Assembly (NCBI GenBank): GCA_947311845.1
Contig: CAMZMU010000055.1
Span: 23,975,082-24,039,081, forward strand
Source of the DNA: Poa pratensis
Taxonomy: Eukaryota > Streptophyta > Magnoliopsida > Poales > Poaceae
DNA length: 64,000 nt
Reading direction: 5' to 3'
The stretch's first letter is position 1. Every line of letters starts with the position of its first letter. A program made the position numbers and the translations under genes. This document shows, piece after piece, positions 32,757 through 44,713 of this stretch. The notes below the pieces were generated by a model that did no database searches, was not told the origin of the DNA, and saw only the letters and a program-made list of their open reading frames with translations.

Positions 32757-34210
32757 CATCTACATAGAGGAGAAGCAGTGTACGACCACGCTCAGACGTA
32801 TGAATGAAAAGTGCAGGATCATGCTCACTCGGAGAAAAGCCAGCGGCCCGAACCACAGAAGTGAACCTCTCAAACCAGGCACGAGGGGCTTGTTTGAGCC
32901 CATAAAGAGCCTTTCGAAGGCGACAAACATGACCTGATGGAACCTCAATGCCTGGAGGTGGCTGCATATATACTTCCTCATGTAGATCACCATGAAGCAA
33001 GGCATTCTTCACGTCCATTTGGGAAATTTTCCATGAACGAGTGGCAGCCACAGCAATCAAAGTGCGAACTGAAGTCATGTGAGCAACTGGAGCAAAAGTC
33101 TCATCATAATCTCTCCCATGAGCCTGCTGAAAGCCTCTTGCAACAAGTCTAGCCTTATAGCGTTCCACAGAGCCATCTGACTTGGTTTTAACCCTGTACA
33201 CCCATTTGCAAGTGATGGGAACTGAGCGAGAAGGTAATGGAACCAAATCCCATGTACCGGTACCCTCTAAAGCTGCAAGCTCCTCTGACATAGCCAGTTG
33301 CCACTCAGGTAACACAACCGCCTCCTGGTAAGTAGTAGGCTCATAAGCGGTCGCTGCACAAAAATCATTTCTGTATCTGCTGGGAATCTCAATAGAGGAG
33401 CGATCACGAAGAGCATACCTCGTTGTCTGAGAGGAGTCGTCAGTGCAAGGATCAGTAGTACTGGCCGGAGAAGTAGACAAAGGAATAGATGACTGAATAT
33501 CAGATGGGGCTCTAGGACGACGACTATAATGAAAAGGATAGCTAGCTAGAGGTGGAGCTGGTGCGGAAGAAGATGAATCATGTGCTGGAGGTGGGTCTGA
33601 TGAAGGCTGATCAGGGATAGAATCATCTGATAAGATAGGTGGAAGTGAAAGAAAGGAGGTAGATTCTAAAGAGGTTGAGGATGATGATCGAGTCGAAGGG
33701 GAATAGAAGAAGGGTTGATCCTCAACAAAAGTGACATCACGAGAAAAACGAATGCGACGAGCAAAAGAATCATAGCAACGATAACCCTTATGCTCGAGAC
33801 TATAGCCAAGGAAAACACACTGAACTGACTGTGCAGTCAACTTGGTACGCTCACGCGGTGCTAAAAGAACATAGCAAGTACAACCGAAAACACGAAGATG
33901 GTCATACCTGGGAGGAGAACCAAACAAACTCTCACCAGGAGACTTGCCTTGAAGACGAGAAGAAGGCTGCAGGTTGATAAGATAGACAGCAGTCAAAATA
34001 GCTTCAGCCCAAAAAATGAGTAGGCACAAAGGAAGAAATTAGAAGAGTGCGAGCTGTCTCAACAATGTAACGATGCTTACGCTCAGCAACACCATTCTGA
34101 GCATGAGCACCAGGACATGAAAGTTGAGGGAGAGTACCTTCAGAAGAGAGAAACTCACGAAAAGATGTAGACAAATATTCCCCCCCCCAGAGTCAGAACG
34201 AAAAACACGA
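32757..34210 (-). pseudogene. E2 integrase C-part and RT N-part (resumed beyond E3)
   Basis: Minus-strand continuation of E2. From 34210 downward: the integrase DSGGEY region, AERKHRYIVETARTLL, then [16 protein letters not shown], the GCTCYVLL and FLGYS segments, and a Ser/Pro-rich linker. The RT then runs from about 33230 ([42 protein letters not shown]) and breaks off at LLLYVD where E3 inserted. Two slips are visible in the integrase part: a nine-C run at about 34181-34189 and an extra T near 34013. The RT half is open. The remaining 5' portion is beyond E5, outside the window. Confidence 0.88.
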
Positions 34211-34703
34211 TGACAGGGATATACCTCTCGGGTACCCTACCATGAGGGTACTTGGTGCACGTATCGACTAAGGCCCAACTATCAAGAGCCTACAAGAAGC
34301 CCATAACAGAAGGCCCAAGAAGATGGAGTAACCTCCAAGATTAGACATAGGCATAGTCGGTTGGAACTTTCCTTACATGTAACCTGAGTCGGTTGCGAAC
34401 TCCCGAGACCCAGCCTATGATATAAAGGCTGGGAGGGCCGCCGATCCAGGATAGGCCATACTCGAACCACCAGAACCCTAGCGAGATCGACATCTCGTCG
34501 GGACACCATTGTAGCTCGCATATACACACCAGATCAATACCAGACATGCAGGAAGTAGGGTGTTACTCTCCGGAGGCCCGAACCTGGGTAAATCTTTGCT
34601 CTTGCTTGTCAACCAACGAAACTACCAGCTCTACCATGTTCTCTCCCTATAATCTCAACCCTAGGTCCTTAACCATGGGATTTGATGAGTTAACCCCTCG
34701 TCA
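34211..34703 (+). repeat. E5 left (5') LTR, 493 bp
   Basis: Starts TGACAGGGATATACC and ends CCCCTCGTCA. TATAAAGG at 34421-34428 is the likely promoter box. ATG at 34675-34677 in an ACCATGG context opens the gag frame. The partner LTR is outside the window. Confidence 0.88.
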
Positions 34704-37700
34704 ATTGGCGCCGTCTGTGGGAAAGAATAGTGCTGGACTCACGGTTTCTTCGGTTCCATCGGAAAACGGTGACTCGCCGATCGCATCTACAAACGGCAAC
34801 TCGCCGGCTGCATCGACAAACCACAACTCGCCGACTCGGGCGGCACACGGCAACTCACCGACTCACTCGACAAACGGCAGTACGCCAACTTCACCTGCAA
34901 AAAGCACATCAGATCCTCTGATGAACTTCGAGCCGCACTCGCCAGAATTCCAGGAGACGTTCGCTAGTCTCGAGTCAGGTTTGGATTTAACCTTTGGGTC
35001 GTTCAATTTTTTCGTAAACAAGCTTGGTATGCAGGACTTGACAGATCCACGCCAACTCGCGACTTCCGCACCCGAGGCTCCATCGACTGCTGCTCCTTCG
35101 ACTGCGGATCCATCAACTGCGTCCATACCATCGTCGATCCTCCAAGCCTGCTCATCTGCAACAACCATGTCGACTCGAGAATACAACGAGTTCGTGGCAA
35201 AAGAACTCCAAGGCGAGGAGGCTGAATCAGCATACTGCACAACGATCCCGAGCTCAATCTTCCACTCGAGGATAGCTTCGACTGCGGGATCTCCCTCAGC
35301 GACTTCGATGAGCCCGAAACTCATATCGACAACCACGTCGACTCCGAGATCTGCACCAACAACAACCTCGACTCCAAGATCCATAACGACTTCGCCGACA
35401 CCGAGATGAGCATAGGCAATGACCACATCGACAAGGAGATCTGTCCATATGGACCACTCGAAGGGATTATCGACTCCGACATGAGCCTTGATGAAGACGT
35501 CGATTCCATGACAGGAACCGACAGCACAAACGCGTACCCATGGATCATCCCCCACCAGGTCTACGTTGCCATCAACGGAGAATCATATGAAGCCGCAGCC
35601 TCTCGCAGGCCTACAGAATTCCCATGTACGGTAACTATGCCGGATGGGGTCACAACTCTCATAATTACTGCTGAGATGGCAGCAAAAGCGGACAAAGTCA
35701 TTAAGGAGTGCACAATGATGCCAGCCGACGCAACTCGAGAAGAGATGTTGACCTTCCAGTATTTCAACTGGTAAGAGTCAATTCGACTGCAAAACATGAG
35801 AGCAACACTCGATGAGCGCAAAAGGCAAGCCAGTATCTCGAGTGCACGAAGGAGACAGCTATCCCTTAGCTCCACAGGGCGGGTGACCTCAAGAGGCGGA
35901 TCGAGGCTGCCACGTCTCCCAGAAGTAGAGAGGGCGGCACTCACTCGCAACCTAGACTTGTCATTCATGACACACGACAACGAAGGGATCCCAGTACCCA
36001 AAATAGCTGCGGGTGCTCTTTTATCTGTGGGTGCTTACCTCAAAGCAATGCAGCCTCCGGCGGATGACCCCAACGCAGCCCTGCATCGCCAGCAGATCAA
36101 ATCACTGGCCCTAGCGGTGAAGGCCACACATCCAGACGCAAATACTCCAGGAGGGAGTCGCGATCGCAACATAGTCAGCTCGCGACAGGCAGCACACGAT
36201 CGTAGTGGTCGCAGTCGCCACTCGGAGGAAACGCGGAGAGGCACACGCCGACGCAGGTCCAGCAAAAGCAGATCTCGAAGGTCTTCAAGTAGCGACTCAT
36301 ATTCCGACCGGGAACCTGAGCCATGCGGAGCCTTGTGCTTCACTCGACGCGTTCGCGAGACACGGATGCCCAAAGGGTTTAAGTTAACATCTGAACAACC
36401 CAAGTACACAGGTCGACAGGAACCTTCAGCATGGTTGGAAGACTACAGACTCGCCGTCTCATGCCAACGAGGCACGAATACTACGGCAATGCAATACATA
36501 CGACTCATGCTCGAAGGTACGGCCCGCGACTGGCTCAAGGCGCTACCTCCATCGTCATACGACTCGTGGGATCACTTCCGCAGGGACTTCATCAAAAACT
36601 TCGAACCTCTCTGCGATCGACCGAAAACATTCGAAGAACTGAGAGCTTGCACCCAACGCTCAGACGAAACGTTGAGATCATACATACGGCGATGGACTGA
36701 GATACGCAACTCGGTTGGGACAATATCAGAAGATATGGCCATGGATGCTTGCATCATGGGTCTCGCCAGGCGAGATTTAAAAGAAGCACTTGGTCGACAA
36801 AAGCCAACCTCTGTGGCTAACCTCATAAAAATCACGACTGAGTGGGCAGATGGAGAGGACTTGGTGCGAACAACCCGCGCCTCTTCACCACGTCATAACC
36901 ATGATAGCGGCAGTCGAAACCGCAGGGACTCATATAGAGACGACCGGAGGCGCAAGCGTTCCAAACGTCATTACGACGACGACAGACCCGATTTCATGGC
37001 GGCTGGGTTCACACAACCCCATGACGACCGAGATAGAAGCGACCGGAGGCCTGATGATCGACGGAGCAGTCGAGATCGCGAGCCACGAAGCGATAGCTAC
37101 AAGAAGCAAGAGTGGCGAAAGCCGCGTTCTGATGCGCGAAACGAGCGTTCATTCGACGACAAGATGGATGACTATTGCAGGTTCCACCTGTACAAAGGAG
37201 AAGACGGAAAATTACGCTCCAATCACTCTCTAAAGAATTGCAGAGAGTTCGAAAAATTGGCATCTGAATACATGCATCTCAAAAAGGCACCCTCCGCAAC
37301 CGCACCTCAGCCAAACCCTGCACCTGGTCTAATGGCACCACCACTGCCACAACCACCACAGCCTGCCGCAGGCGGACACGTCGCGGGTGCCATACACCCA
37401 GTTCCTCGGGTAGAAGAGGATCGGTACCCTCAGCCACAAGGGCAGATGTACATGATACAAAAGGGTCGCCCCTCCAATAGGGAGCAAAAATTACACACTC
37501 GACAGGTGAACATGGCTGTCATGGCACCTCCCGCTGTTCCTGAATTTTTGAAGGGATCCGAAACTGCCATAAACTTCAGCCGGGAGGATCATCCCCCAGC
37601 TGTAGCTCGACCAGGGCACGCAGCTCTGGTACTCGACGCGCAAATTGGAGGCTACGCCATGACTAAAGTCTTCATGGATGGAGGCAGTGGCATAAACATC

Positions 37701-37886
37701 ATCATTGCAGACACACTTCGCAAAATGAACAGGTCAGTTGAAAACCTACCGAAGTCTACAAATACCTTCCACGGTATCGTCCCAGGTAAAGCAGTCAGCC
37801 CGCTAGGCACAATACAACTCGACGTCACGTTCGGGGACCCAAGTCACTTCAGGACGGAGTCGATTGAGTTTGAGGTCGTCGACTGA
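34675..37886 (+). pseudogene. E5 gag and protease
   Basis: The frame opens in the LTR and encodes TPRQLAPSVGK across the primer site. It then runs through a Ser/Thr/Pro-rich region to a TGA at 35409. The reading continues in a second frame from 35406, stops at a TAA (35772-35774) and goes on in the same frame from 35796. An Arg/Ser-rich, SR-like stretch is at 36230-36310. The retrotrans_gag core (AWLEDYRLAVSCQRG, ARDWLKALPPSSYDSW) lies at 36420-36860. The zinc segment CRFHLYKG...HSLKNC is at about 37175, and protease VFMDGGSGINIIIADTLRKM at about 37670. A TGA at 37884-37886, where relatives have Trp, ends the frame. Confidence 0.88.
34705..34724 (+). other. E5 primer-binding site
   Basis: TTGGCGCCGTCTGTGGGAAA starts two bases after the LTR. 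The type differs from E4 and E6. The primer tRNA is not assigned. Confidence 0.7.
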
Positions 37887-40394
37887 AAGTCACAATATCA
37901 CGCCATACGTGGGCGCCCAACGTTCGCTCGATTCATGGCAGTGCCACACTATGCCTACCTCAAGCTAAAGATGCCAGGACCAAAAGGAGTCATCACTGTC
38001 CACGGAAACTTTCAAAGGTCCGATTCTTGCGACCGAGAGTTCAGCAAAATCTCCGTGACGTTCGGTATGGAAGAGGCACTCGCCGATCTGTCGATCTCCA
38101 ATGATCGTACACTCATGCCAGAACACAAAAAATTGGCAGTCGACAGATCGTTCAACGCAGCAAATGACACAAGGTTACATCAGGTGCACCCGACTGATCC
38201 GTCTAAGACAGTCAGTGTGTCATCAAGTCTGCCTATCGCATAGGAAAGCGCGCTCGTCGAATTCCTTCGTGAGAACTGGGAAATATTTGCATGGTGTCCA
38301 GCCGACATGCCAGGTATCCCCAGGGAATTCGCCGAGCACTCTCTCCAACACTTTCCAGATGCAAAGCCAGTAAAACAAACAATGCGCCGTGTCTTTGGCC
38401 CAAAAAGAGCCGCAGTCGAAGCTGAAGTCGATAGACTACTCGCGGCAGGGTTCATCAGAGAGATCAAGAAGTCACAATGGGTGGCCAACCCCGTACTAGT
38501 AGAGAAGAAGTATACAGACATCCTTCGGATGTGCGTGGATTTCACAGCCCTCAACAAATGTTGTCCAAAGGATCACTTCCCGCTGCCTCGAATCGACCAG
38601 ATCGTCGACTCCACCGCCAGGAGCGCTCGACTATCCTTCTTGGATGCTTACTCGGGTTACCACCAGATAAGGATGAAGGAAGAAGACGAAGAGAAAACGG
38701 CGTTCATAACCCCACTCGGGGTCTACTGCTACACAACCATGCCCTTTGGGCTAAAAAACGCGGGTGCAACATATCAGCGTATGATGCAAGATTGTCTCAA
38801 GAAGCAGATCGGAAGAAACGTCCAAGTATATGTCGATGACATTGTCATCACAACAAGGGAAGAGCACACACTACTCGACGACCTGCGAGAGACGTTCGCC
38901 AACCTCAAGCACTTCCACATAAAGCTCAATCCCAAGAAGTGCACATTTGGCGTGCCAGCCGGACAACTCTTGGGGTATCTAGTCTCGGCTCGAGGAATCG
39001 AGGCAGACCCGGAGAAAATACATGCCATCTTAACAATGCAAAGGCCTTCAAAGCTTCATGATGTACAAAAATTAGCAGGTCGAGTGGCAGCGCTCAGTCG
39101 ATTTATCAGCAAACTTGGTGAAAAAGCACTCCCGTTCTATCAGCTGATGAAGAAAGCGGACAAGTTCGAGTGGACGCCAGAAGCCGAAGCAGCTTTCACG
39201 GATCTCAAGCGAGTCCTCACAAACCCTCCAGTCCTTGTCGCACCTAAGGTACGGGAACCGCTATACTTGTATGTCTCGGCTACTAACAAGGTGGTGAGTA
39301 CAGTACTGGTGGTCGAGCGTATGGAGGAGGGACACGCCCAAAGCATACAACGCCCAGTCTACTACTTGAGCGAGGTTCTCTCCATATCAAAACAGCGGTA
39401 CCCGCACTATCAAAAGCTGGCCTACGCCGTGTTCATGTCATCAAGGAAGCTGACGCACTACTTCGCAGAACACCCGATCACTGTAGTCAGTAACTCAGCG
39501 ATTGGGGACATTCTCACAAACCCCAACGCAACTGGGAGAGTCGCAAAATGGCTCATCGAGCTAGGACCAAGGGACATCAAGTATGATCACCCGAACGCTA
39601 TCAAAGCACAAGTCTTACCCGACTTCACAACCGAGTGGATTGAAGCTCAGTTGCCTGGAGCGCCAGATGTGTCTAACTCTTGGACCATGTACTTCGATGG
39701 GTCCAAGAAAAACGAAGGTGCAGGCGCAGGTGTCATCCTCATATCTCCAAAAGGAGACAAGCTCCGCTACGTCTTGCAAATGGGATTCGAGTTACCATCA
39801 AACAACGAGGCCGAGTATGAGGCCTTGATCCATGGCATGCGGATGGCGAAAGCTCTCGGGTGCACTCGACTGATGATTTATGGTGACTCGAACCTGGTGG
39901 TGCAGCAAACAATGAAGGCCTGCGATGCCATCGCAGATAACATGATCGCCTACCGCGACCTGTACAACCTAATGGAGGGCAGCTTTGAAGGCTGCGAGTT
40001 GCGGCACATAGGGCGCGAGAGCAACGAAGAAGCAGACATGCTAGCCAATCTAGGCTCGACCAAAGCACCAGTTCCACCCGGTGTTTTCCTCGAGCGTATT
40101 GAGCGTAGATCAATCAAGGAAAAACGGGCACCTCCTACATCGACTGCACCAGCCAAGAGCAAAGCACCCAGCACAGAGGACCCGCCAGTCGAGGTACTCC
40201 TCATGGAGCCAACTTGGACTCAACCTTTCCTGGCATACATACTCCGTGGCGAGGTACCTGAAGACATAACAGAGTCAAGACGCGTCACTCGACGATCCAA
40301 AGCATACACCGTCATCAACGGCGAACTTTACAAGCGCAACATATCAGGTATGTTCCAACGATGCATAGCATTTGAAGATGGCCATCCTTCGTGA
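37887..40394 (+). pseudogene. E5 protease end, RT, RNase H and archaeal-type RNase H
   Basis: The frame from 37935 ends at an amber codon, 38241-38243, directly followed by ESALVEFLREN. This is the same junction as in E4. Beyond it the RT is open for about 700 codons to 40394: MPGIPREFAEHSLQ, YVDD at 38829-38840, and GEKALPFYQLMKKADKFEW. The second RNase H starts near 39690 (FDGSKKNEGAGAGVIL, NNEAEYEALIHGM, YGDSNLVVQQT). It is the best-preserved pol segment in the window. A frameshift near 40375 separates it from integrase. Confidence 0.9.
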
Positions 40395-40727
40395 TATTCA
40401 TGCAGGTACTTGCGGGCATCACGCTAGCAGTCGATCACTCATAGCCAAAGCCTTTCGCGCAGGCTTTTACTGGCCCACAGCACTCAAAGACGCGGAGGAC
40501 ATAGTCAAAAGGTGCATCGGCTGTCAAAAATTCGCCACAAAACCGCACGCACCCGCATCGGCGTTGAAGACAATACCATTGGCCTGGCCTTTCGCCCAGT
40601 GGGGGCTCGATATGGTTGGGCCACTCAAAAAATCCTCCCACGGAGGGCATACTCACCTTCTGGTGGCAGTCGACAACTTTACAAAGTGGATCGAAGCAGT
40701 CCCTATCACAAGTTCGACTGCCACTAC
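40372..40727 (+). pseudogene. E5 integrase, N-terminal part (cut by E6)
   Basis: Zinc domain CGHHASSRSLIAKAF...CIGCQKFA, then WGLDMVGPLKK with the first catalytic Asp, and FTKWIEAVPITSS. The reading is cut at 40727, where E6 enters after ACTAC. It resumes at 58566. Confidence 0.88.
40723..40727. repeat. E6 target-site duplication, left copy (ACTAC)
   Basis: ACTAC precedes the E6 LTR and recurs at 58566-58570 after its right LTR. Confidence 0.93.
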
Positions 40728-41254
40728 TGTCGGGGGAATACTTTATGGATTAACCCGCGGCCCATGTTGATAAGTGCGACCTACTTAACTCGCACCAGAA
40801 AAGGCCTGCATAGAAGCAAGCCCAATATCGCACCGCCACAAGGAGAAGAATCTAGAAGACGTGTCCCGGACGACGTAAGGAGGAAGTTAGTCTCCAAATA
40901 GGTTCCGGTGGATGTATTCCTTGTGGAGGAAGTTTCCTTTGTAACCTAGCGAGCCTCTGTGTATATAAAGAGGACTCGCAGGACTTAGACGGGGTCGAGC
41001 GATCAAGCCCTAAACCCTAGTTCATACGGCGAGTACCAGATCGGATCGCCCCCATTGTAACACCACATATATCATATCAATATCAATCTAGGATAGGCAG
41101 GAAGTAGGTCTTTTACCTCACATTGAGGGGGCCGAACCTGGGTAAATCTGTGTTCGTCCTTGTTCCTGCGATCCCAAGCTCGGAGACGTTTGACTCGCGT
41201 AATCCCACACCTTACGAAGTCATCCATGACATCTGACGTGACAAACCCACGACA
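40728..41254 (+). repeat. E6 left (5') LTR, 527 bp
   Basis: Starts TGTCGGGGGAATACTTT and ends CCCACGACA. TATATAAAG is at 40962-40970. ATG at 41226-41228 near the end opens the gag frame (MTSDVTNPRQLAPTVGP). Confidence 0.95.
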
Positions 41255-44200
41255 GTTGGCGCCCACCGTGGGGCCTGCGGTCAAGAGCGTCACGTTCCGC
41301 GCAGGATCGATGAAGGGAGCTGAAGATCTCGCCATCGGCCACATCATCACAGTTGATGGAGTACCTCTCATTGACGATTCAAGCTGGGGGCCGGAGGCTG
41401 ATTACTTGGAAACCGGTCACATCATCCCGATTGGATCTATCCATGTCTTTGTCGGCTTCATCGGCGGTGGATCAGAGGACCCATCACAGCGAGGCGACTC
41501 AGAAGGAGGAGTCGCCGTAACGGTGGATGAAGAAGAAGAATCTACCAACAACGAGCCACTACCCCTCGATGACGAAGAAGCCCAATCCATCGAGTATGTG
41601 CTCGAGGAAAGGCTATGTGGAAACCCTAGGGGTGGCAGCTCGCCCTCAGTAGGAGATCAGTGCATGGAAGGGATCTACAGGACCGTGGAAGCAGAAGAAG
41701 GGCTGGGCATGCCACAGGGCAGCTTAGCCCCCACGGCACCGCAAGCAGCAGGACAAGCCGCGCCAAACGGATCAGGAGTCGCCGAGCCCGGTTCAAGTCG
41801 TGCGGTGCCCGCTGCAACAACCCTAGGAGTCGCGGCCTCAGGAGTTGTGGCCTCAGGAGTCGCAAATAGAGAAACCCCATCCGGAGCTGCACCGACGGAG
41901 ACGGGGCCAAGAACAACCCCAACACAGCGGCTGTGATGCCCCGAAGCAGCCCGCTGTTTACACCTATATCTGCGGTTAATGCTGCCGCCAGAGTGGCAGA
42001 GGTAGAAGCTACCAGGATCGGGCTGTATGATGAAGTCCAAAGGATTGTAGATGAAAGAAGCAGGCTAGCACGCGAGGAGCAGCGCCTCCAACAAGAACAA
42101 CGGCGACTCGCCGAAGATACCATCATCTTACAAGGAGGATCAAGCACCTTGCCGCACAGACGTCAGATTAGTCGCCTGCAGCCAGGGACAATAAATCCCG
42201 TGGAGTTATTATTCCAGTCACCCACCTCTGGACCTACGGTCGCGGTCTCAGCGGTCGATACACCAGTGGCCGCGGCGCCACCCCACGCGATCCCGTCAAT
42301 CGCAACCAACATGGTGCGTCCAATCGCGTGGTCGGAAGCCGCGGTACCATCAGTCGCGGCACCCTCATACATGCCGCCACCAGTCGTAGTCACGCGACCC
42401 GCGACGACTTTAGTCGCGCCCTCAGTTCAGACTTTAGTCGCGCCAACAGTTCCATCTTTCGCAGCGCCAAGAGCGGAGGAAACACCAGGGGCAAGAGCCA
42501 TGGTGCAAGCTAACAACAGGGCTATCATGCCACCTCCGTCGCCACAACCAACCTTTGTGCAGCAGCCGCCGCCGCAGCCTCAAAGGTTCCACACACCGCA
42601 AGGACACTATGCTAGCCCAGTGGAGAATCTCTATGAGGCTACCAACATCTTGGCTAGGTTGACACCGGCAGGAAACACACCGATGGACATAGAGGCGCGG
42701 CGCGCTATTGAGATGCTGAGCACAGCAGTAGTACAGCAGGCAAACATGTCTGAACATGCGGGACGACTGCACGCCACCCCCTACAACAGTAGAGCCACGG
42801 CGGAAAGAAGCAACCGAGCTGAGTCGCCGCAAGTTGTGACTTCAAGCTCAGCCAGGCGACAAAGGGAAAACCAGCAGGTAGTGCAAGTTCAACCCGCAGA
42901 AGTGGCACAGCCGCACGCAGTGATTAACCCTGCAGTGAGGCCAGCTCCATCCAACCTATCAACGCGACTTAAAGGTCCAGTTTGCTTTAGCGAGAGAATT
43001 AGGTCTGAGCCGTTCCCTGCAGATTTCAAAGGACCTCGCAAGGTCGCAAACTGCAACCCAAGCATGGATCCAGTAACTTGGCTCAACAATTATGAGATGG
43101 GCATGAGCATCCCCAACGCATCTGAGGAGATCTGTGCTCGATACTTAAATATGATGTTGGAAGGCGCAGCCCACACCTGGTTGCAGAACCTACCACCAAA
43201 CTCAATAAACTCTTGGGACGAGATGAAGGAATTTTTTGTCAAAAATTTCCAAGGCACATGCAAGTGATTCTGTGGCATAGAAGACCTCGAGCGTTGCGTG
43301 CAGAAGGAAGGCGAGTCAAGTCGCCACTGGATGAGGAGAGTGGCAGAAATTATACACTCCTCAGACAACATCCCTCCAAGCTCAGCTGTCCTAGTTATGG
43401 AGAAAAACTGCAAGTTTGAGCCGCTGGTCCACAAACTGGGTCGCATGAAGGACAAAGTCAAGAGCCTCAGCGAGGTGATGGCAGCAGCTAACAAGTATGC
43501 AAGCTCAGATAAGATCAGGGATGCCTCTGATGGAGAGGAGGAGGAAGCTGCTGGCAAAGGAAAGAAGACCAGCAGCAAGCCTCAACAGCAGCAAGCTAGC
43601 AACAATAACGCGAGTTACAACAAGCGCAAGAGCGAGGAAGGAAACTCGGGATTAATCGCAAATACGAATGCTCGCTACAAGCCAAGCAATGGCAGAGGAA
43701 GAAATTTCCACCCAGTTAACCTGGAAGAAGTTTTCAACCGTCCCTGTGACATCCACATAGGGAAAGATGGAAAGCCACCCAACCATACAAAGGCGCAATG
43801 CTATCATTACAAAAAGTGGAAGGATGGACAGCCACTCAATGTGAATAACAACCATCAGAACAATGAGGAAGGCAACCACGGCGGAGGCAACCACAATCCT
43901 GCTCCGAACCCACAGTCAAACCAGCCGGAGTTCCCAAAACAGCTGGGTCAATACCACACAATTGTGGTCAATATCTCAAGAAGGGAGCAAAAGCTGCGAC
44001 GACGCAATCAAGCCGTTAACGCTGTAGTACCAGCCATACCACAGTGGCTGAAGTGGTCAGAGCAACCCATAGTTTGGAGCCGCGAAGATCATCCTGGAGA
44101 AATAAATGAAGGAGGCAAGCTCGCGCTTGTAGTTGCCCCTCAAGTCGCAGGATACAAATTAAGCAAAGTATTGATGGATGGAGGAAGCAGCATCAACATA

Positions 44201-44713
44201 CTATACTATGAGACCTTCAAGAGGATGAATCTCCAAGAAAAGCAGCTGCATCCATCGAGAACAACGTTCCACGGAGTCGTGCCATGCGTATCAGCGCAAC
44301 CGTTAGGGCGAATAAACCTGGAAGTCGCCTTCGGGACGCAAAGTAACTTCAGAAGCGAGTACGTCTGGTTTGAAGTTGTAGATTTCCAGAGCCGCCCATA
44401 TCATGCCCTCTTTGGCAGAGAAGCATTCGCAAAATTTATTACTCGACCGTGCTACGTATACCTGAAGCTAAAGATGCCTGGTCCCAAGGGAGTCATCACA
44501 ATCAATGGCAACAAAGAGATAGCACAAGAATGTGAAGAAGGCGACAGAGCTATGGCTAGAGCCGCTTGTGTCGCAGAAAATGTCCGTGCTCCCGAGCCAC
44601 AACAAAACTTTGATGACGCCGTGAAGGCCAAAAGACACCTGTCTGACCTGCGATTTCGGATTACAGCCGCAAGGGAGGCAAGGAAAGCAAAGGCTACAAG
44701 CTATCAGCAATAA
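41226..44713 (+). pseudogene. E6 gag and protease
   Basis: The reading starts in the LTR and passes the primer site. It has an acidic and then an Ala/Pro/Thr-rich N-terminal region to 41936, and continues in another frame from 41933. That part has a coiled-coil-like segment (ARVAEVEATRIGLYDEVQRI...EEQRLQQEQRRLAE). The gag core is at about 42960-43270 (WLNNYEMGMSIPNASEE, HTWLQNLPPNSINSWDEM). A TGA at 43265-43267, probably a C-to-T change of CGA, interrupts the frame, which reopens directly. Further on are a basic Asn/Gln-rich linker and protease VLMDGGSSINILYYETFKRM at about 44170. It ends at 44713 without entering RT. Few lesions fit the low LTR divergence. Confidence 0.88.
41256..41275 (+). 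other. E6 primer-binding site
   Basis: TTGGCGCCCACCGTGGGGCC, identical to the E4 site. Confidence 0.72.
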
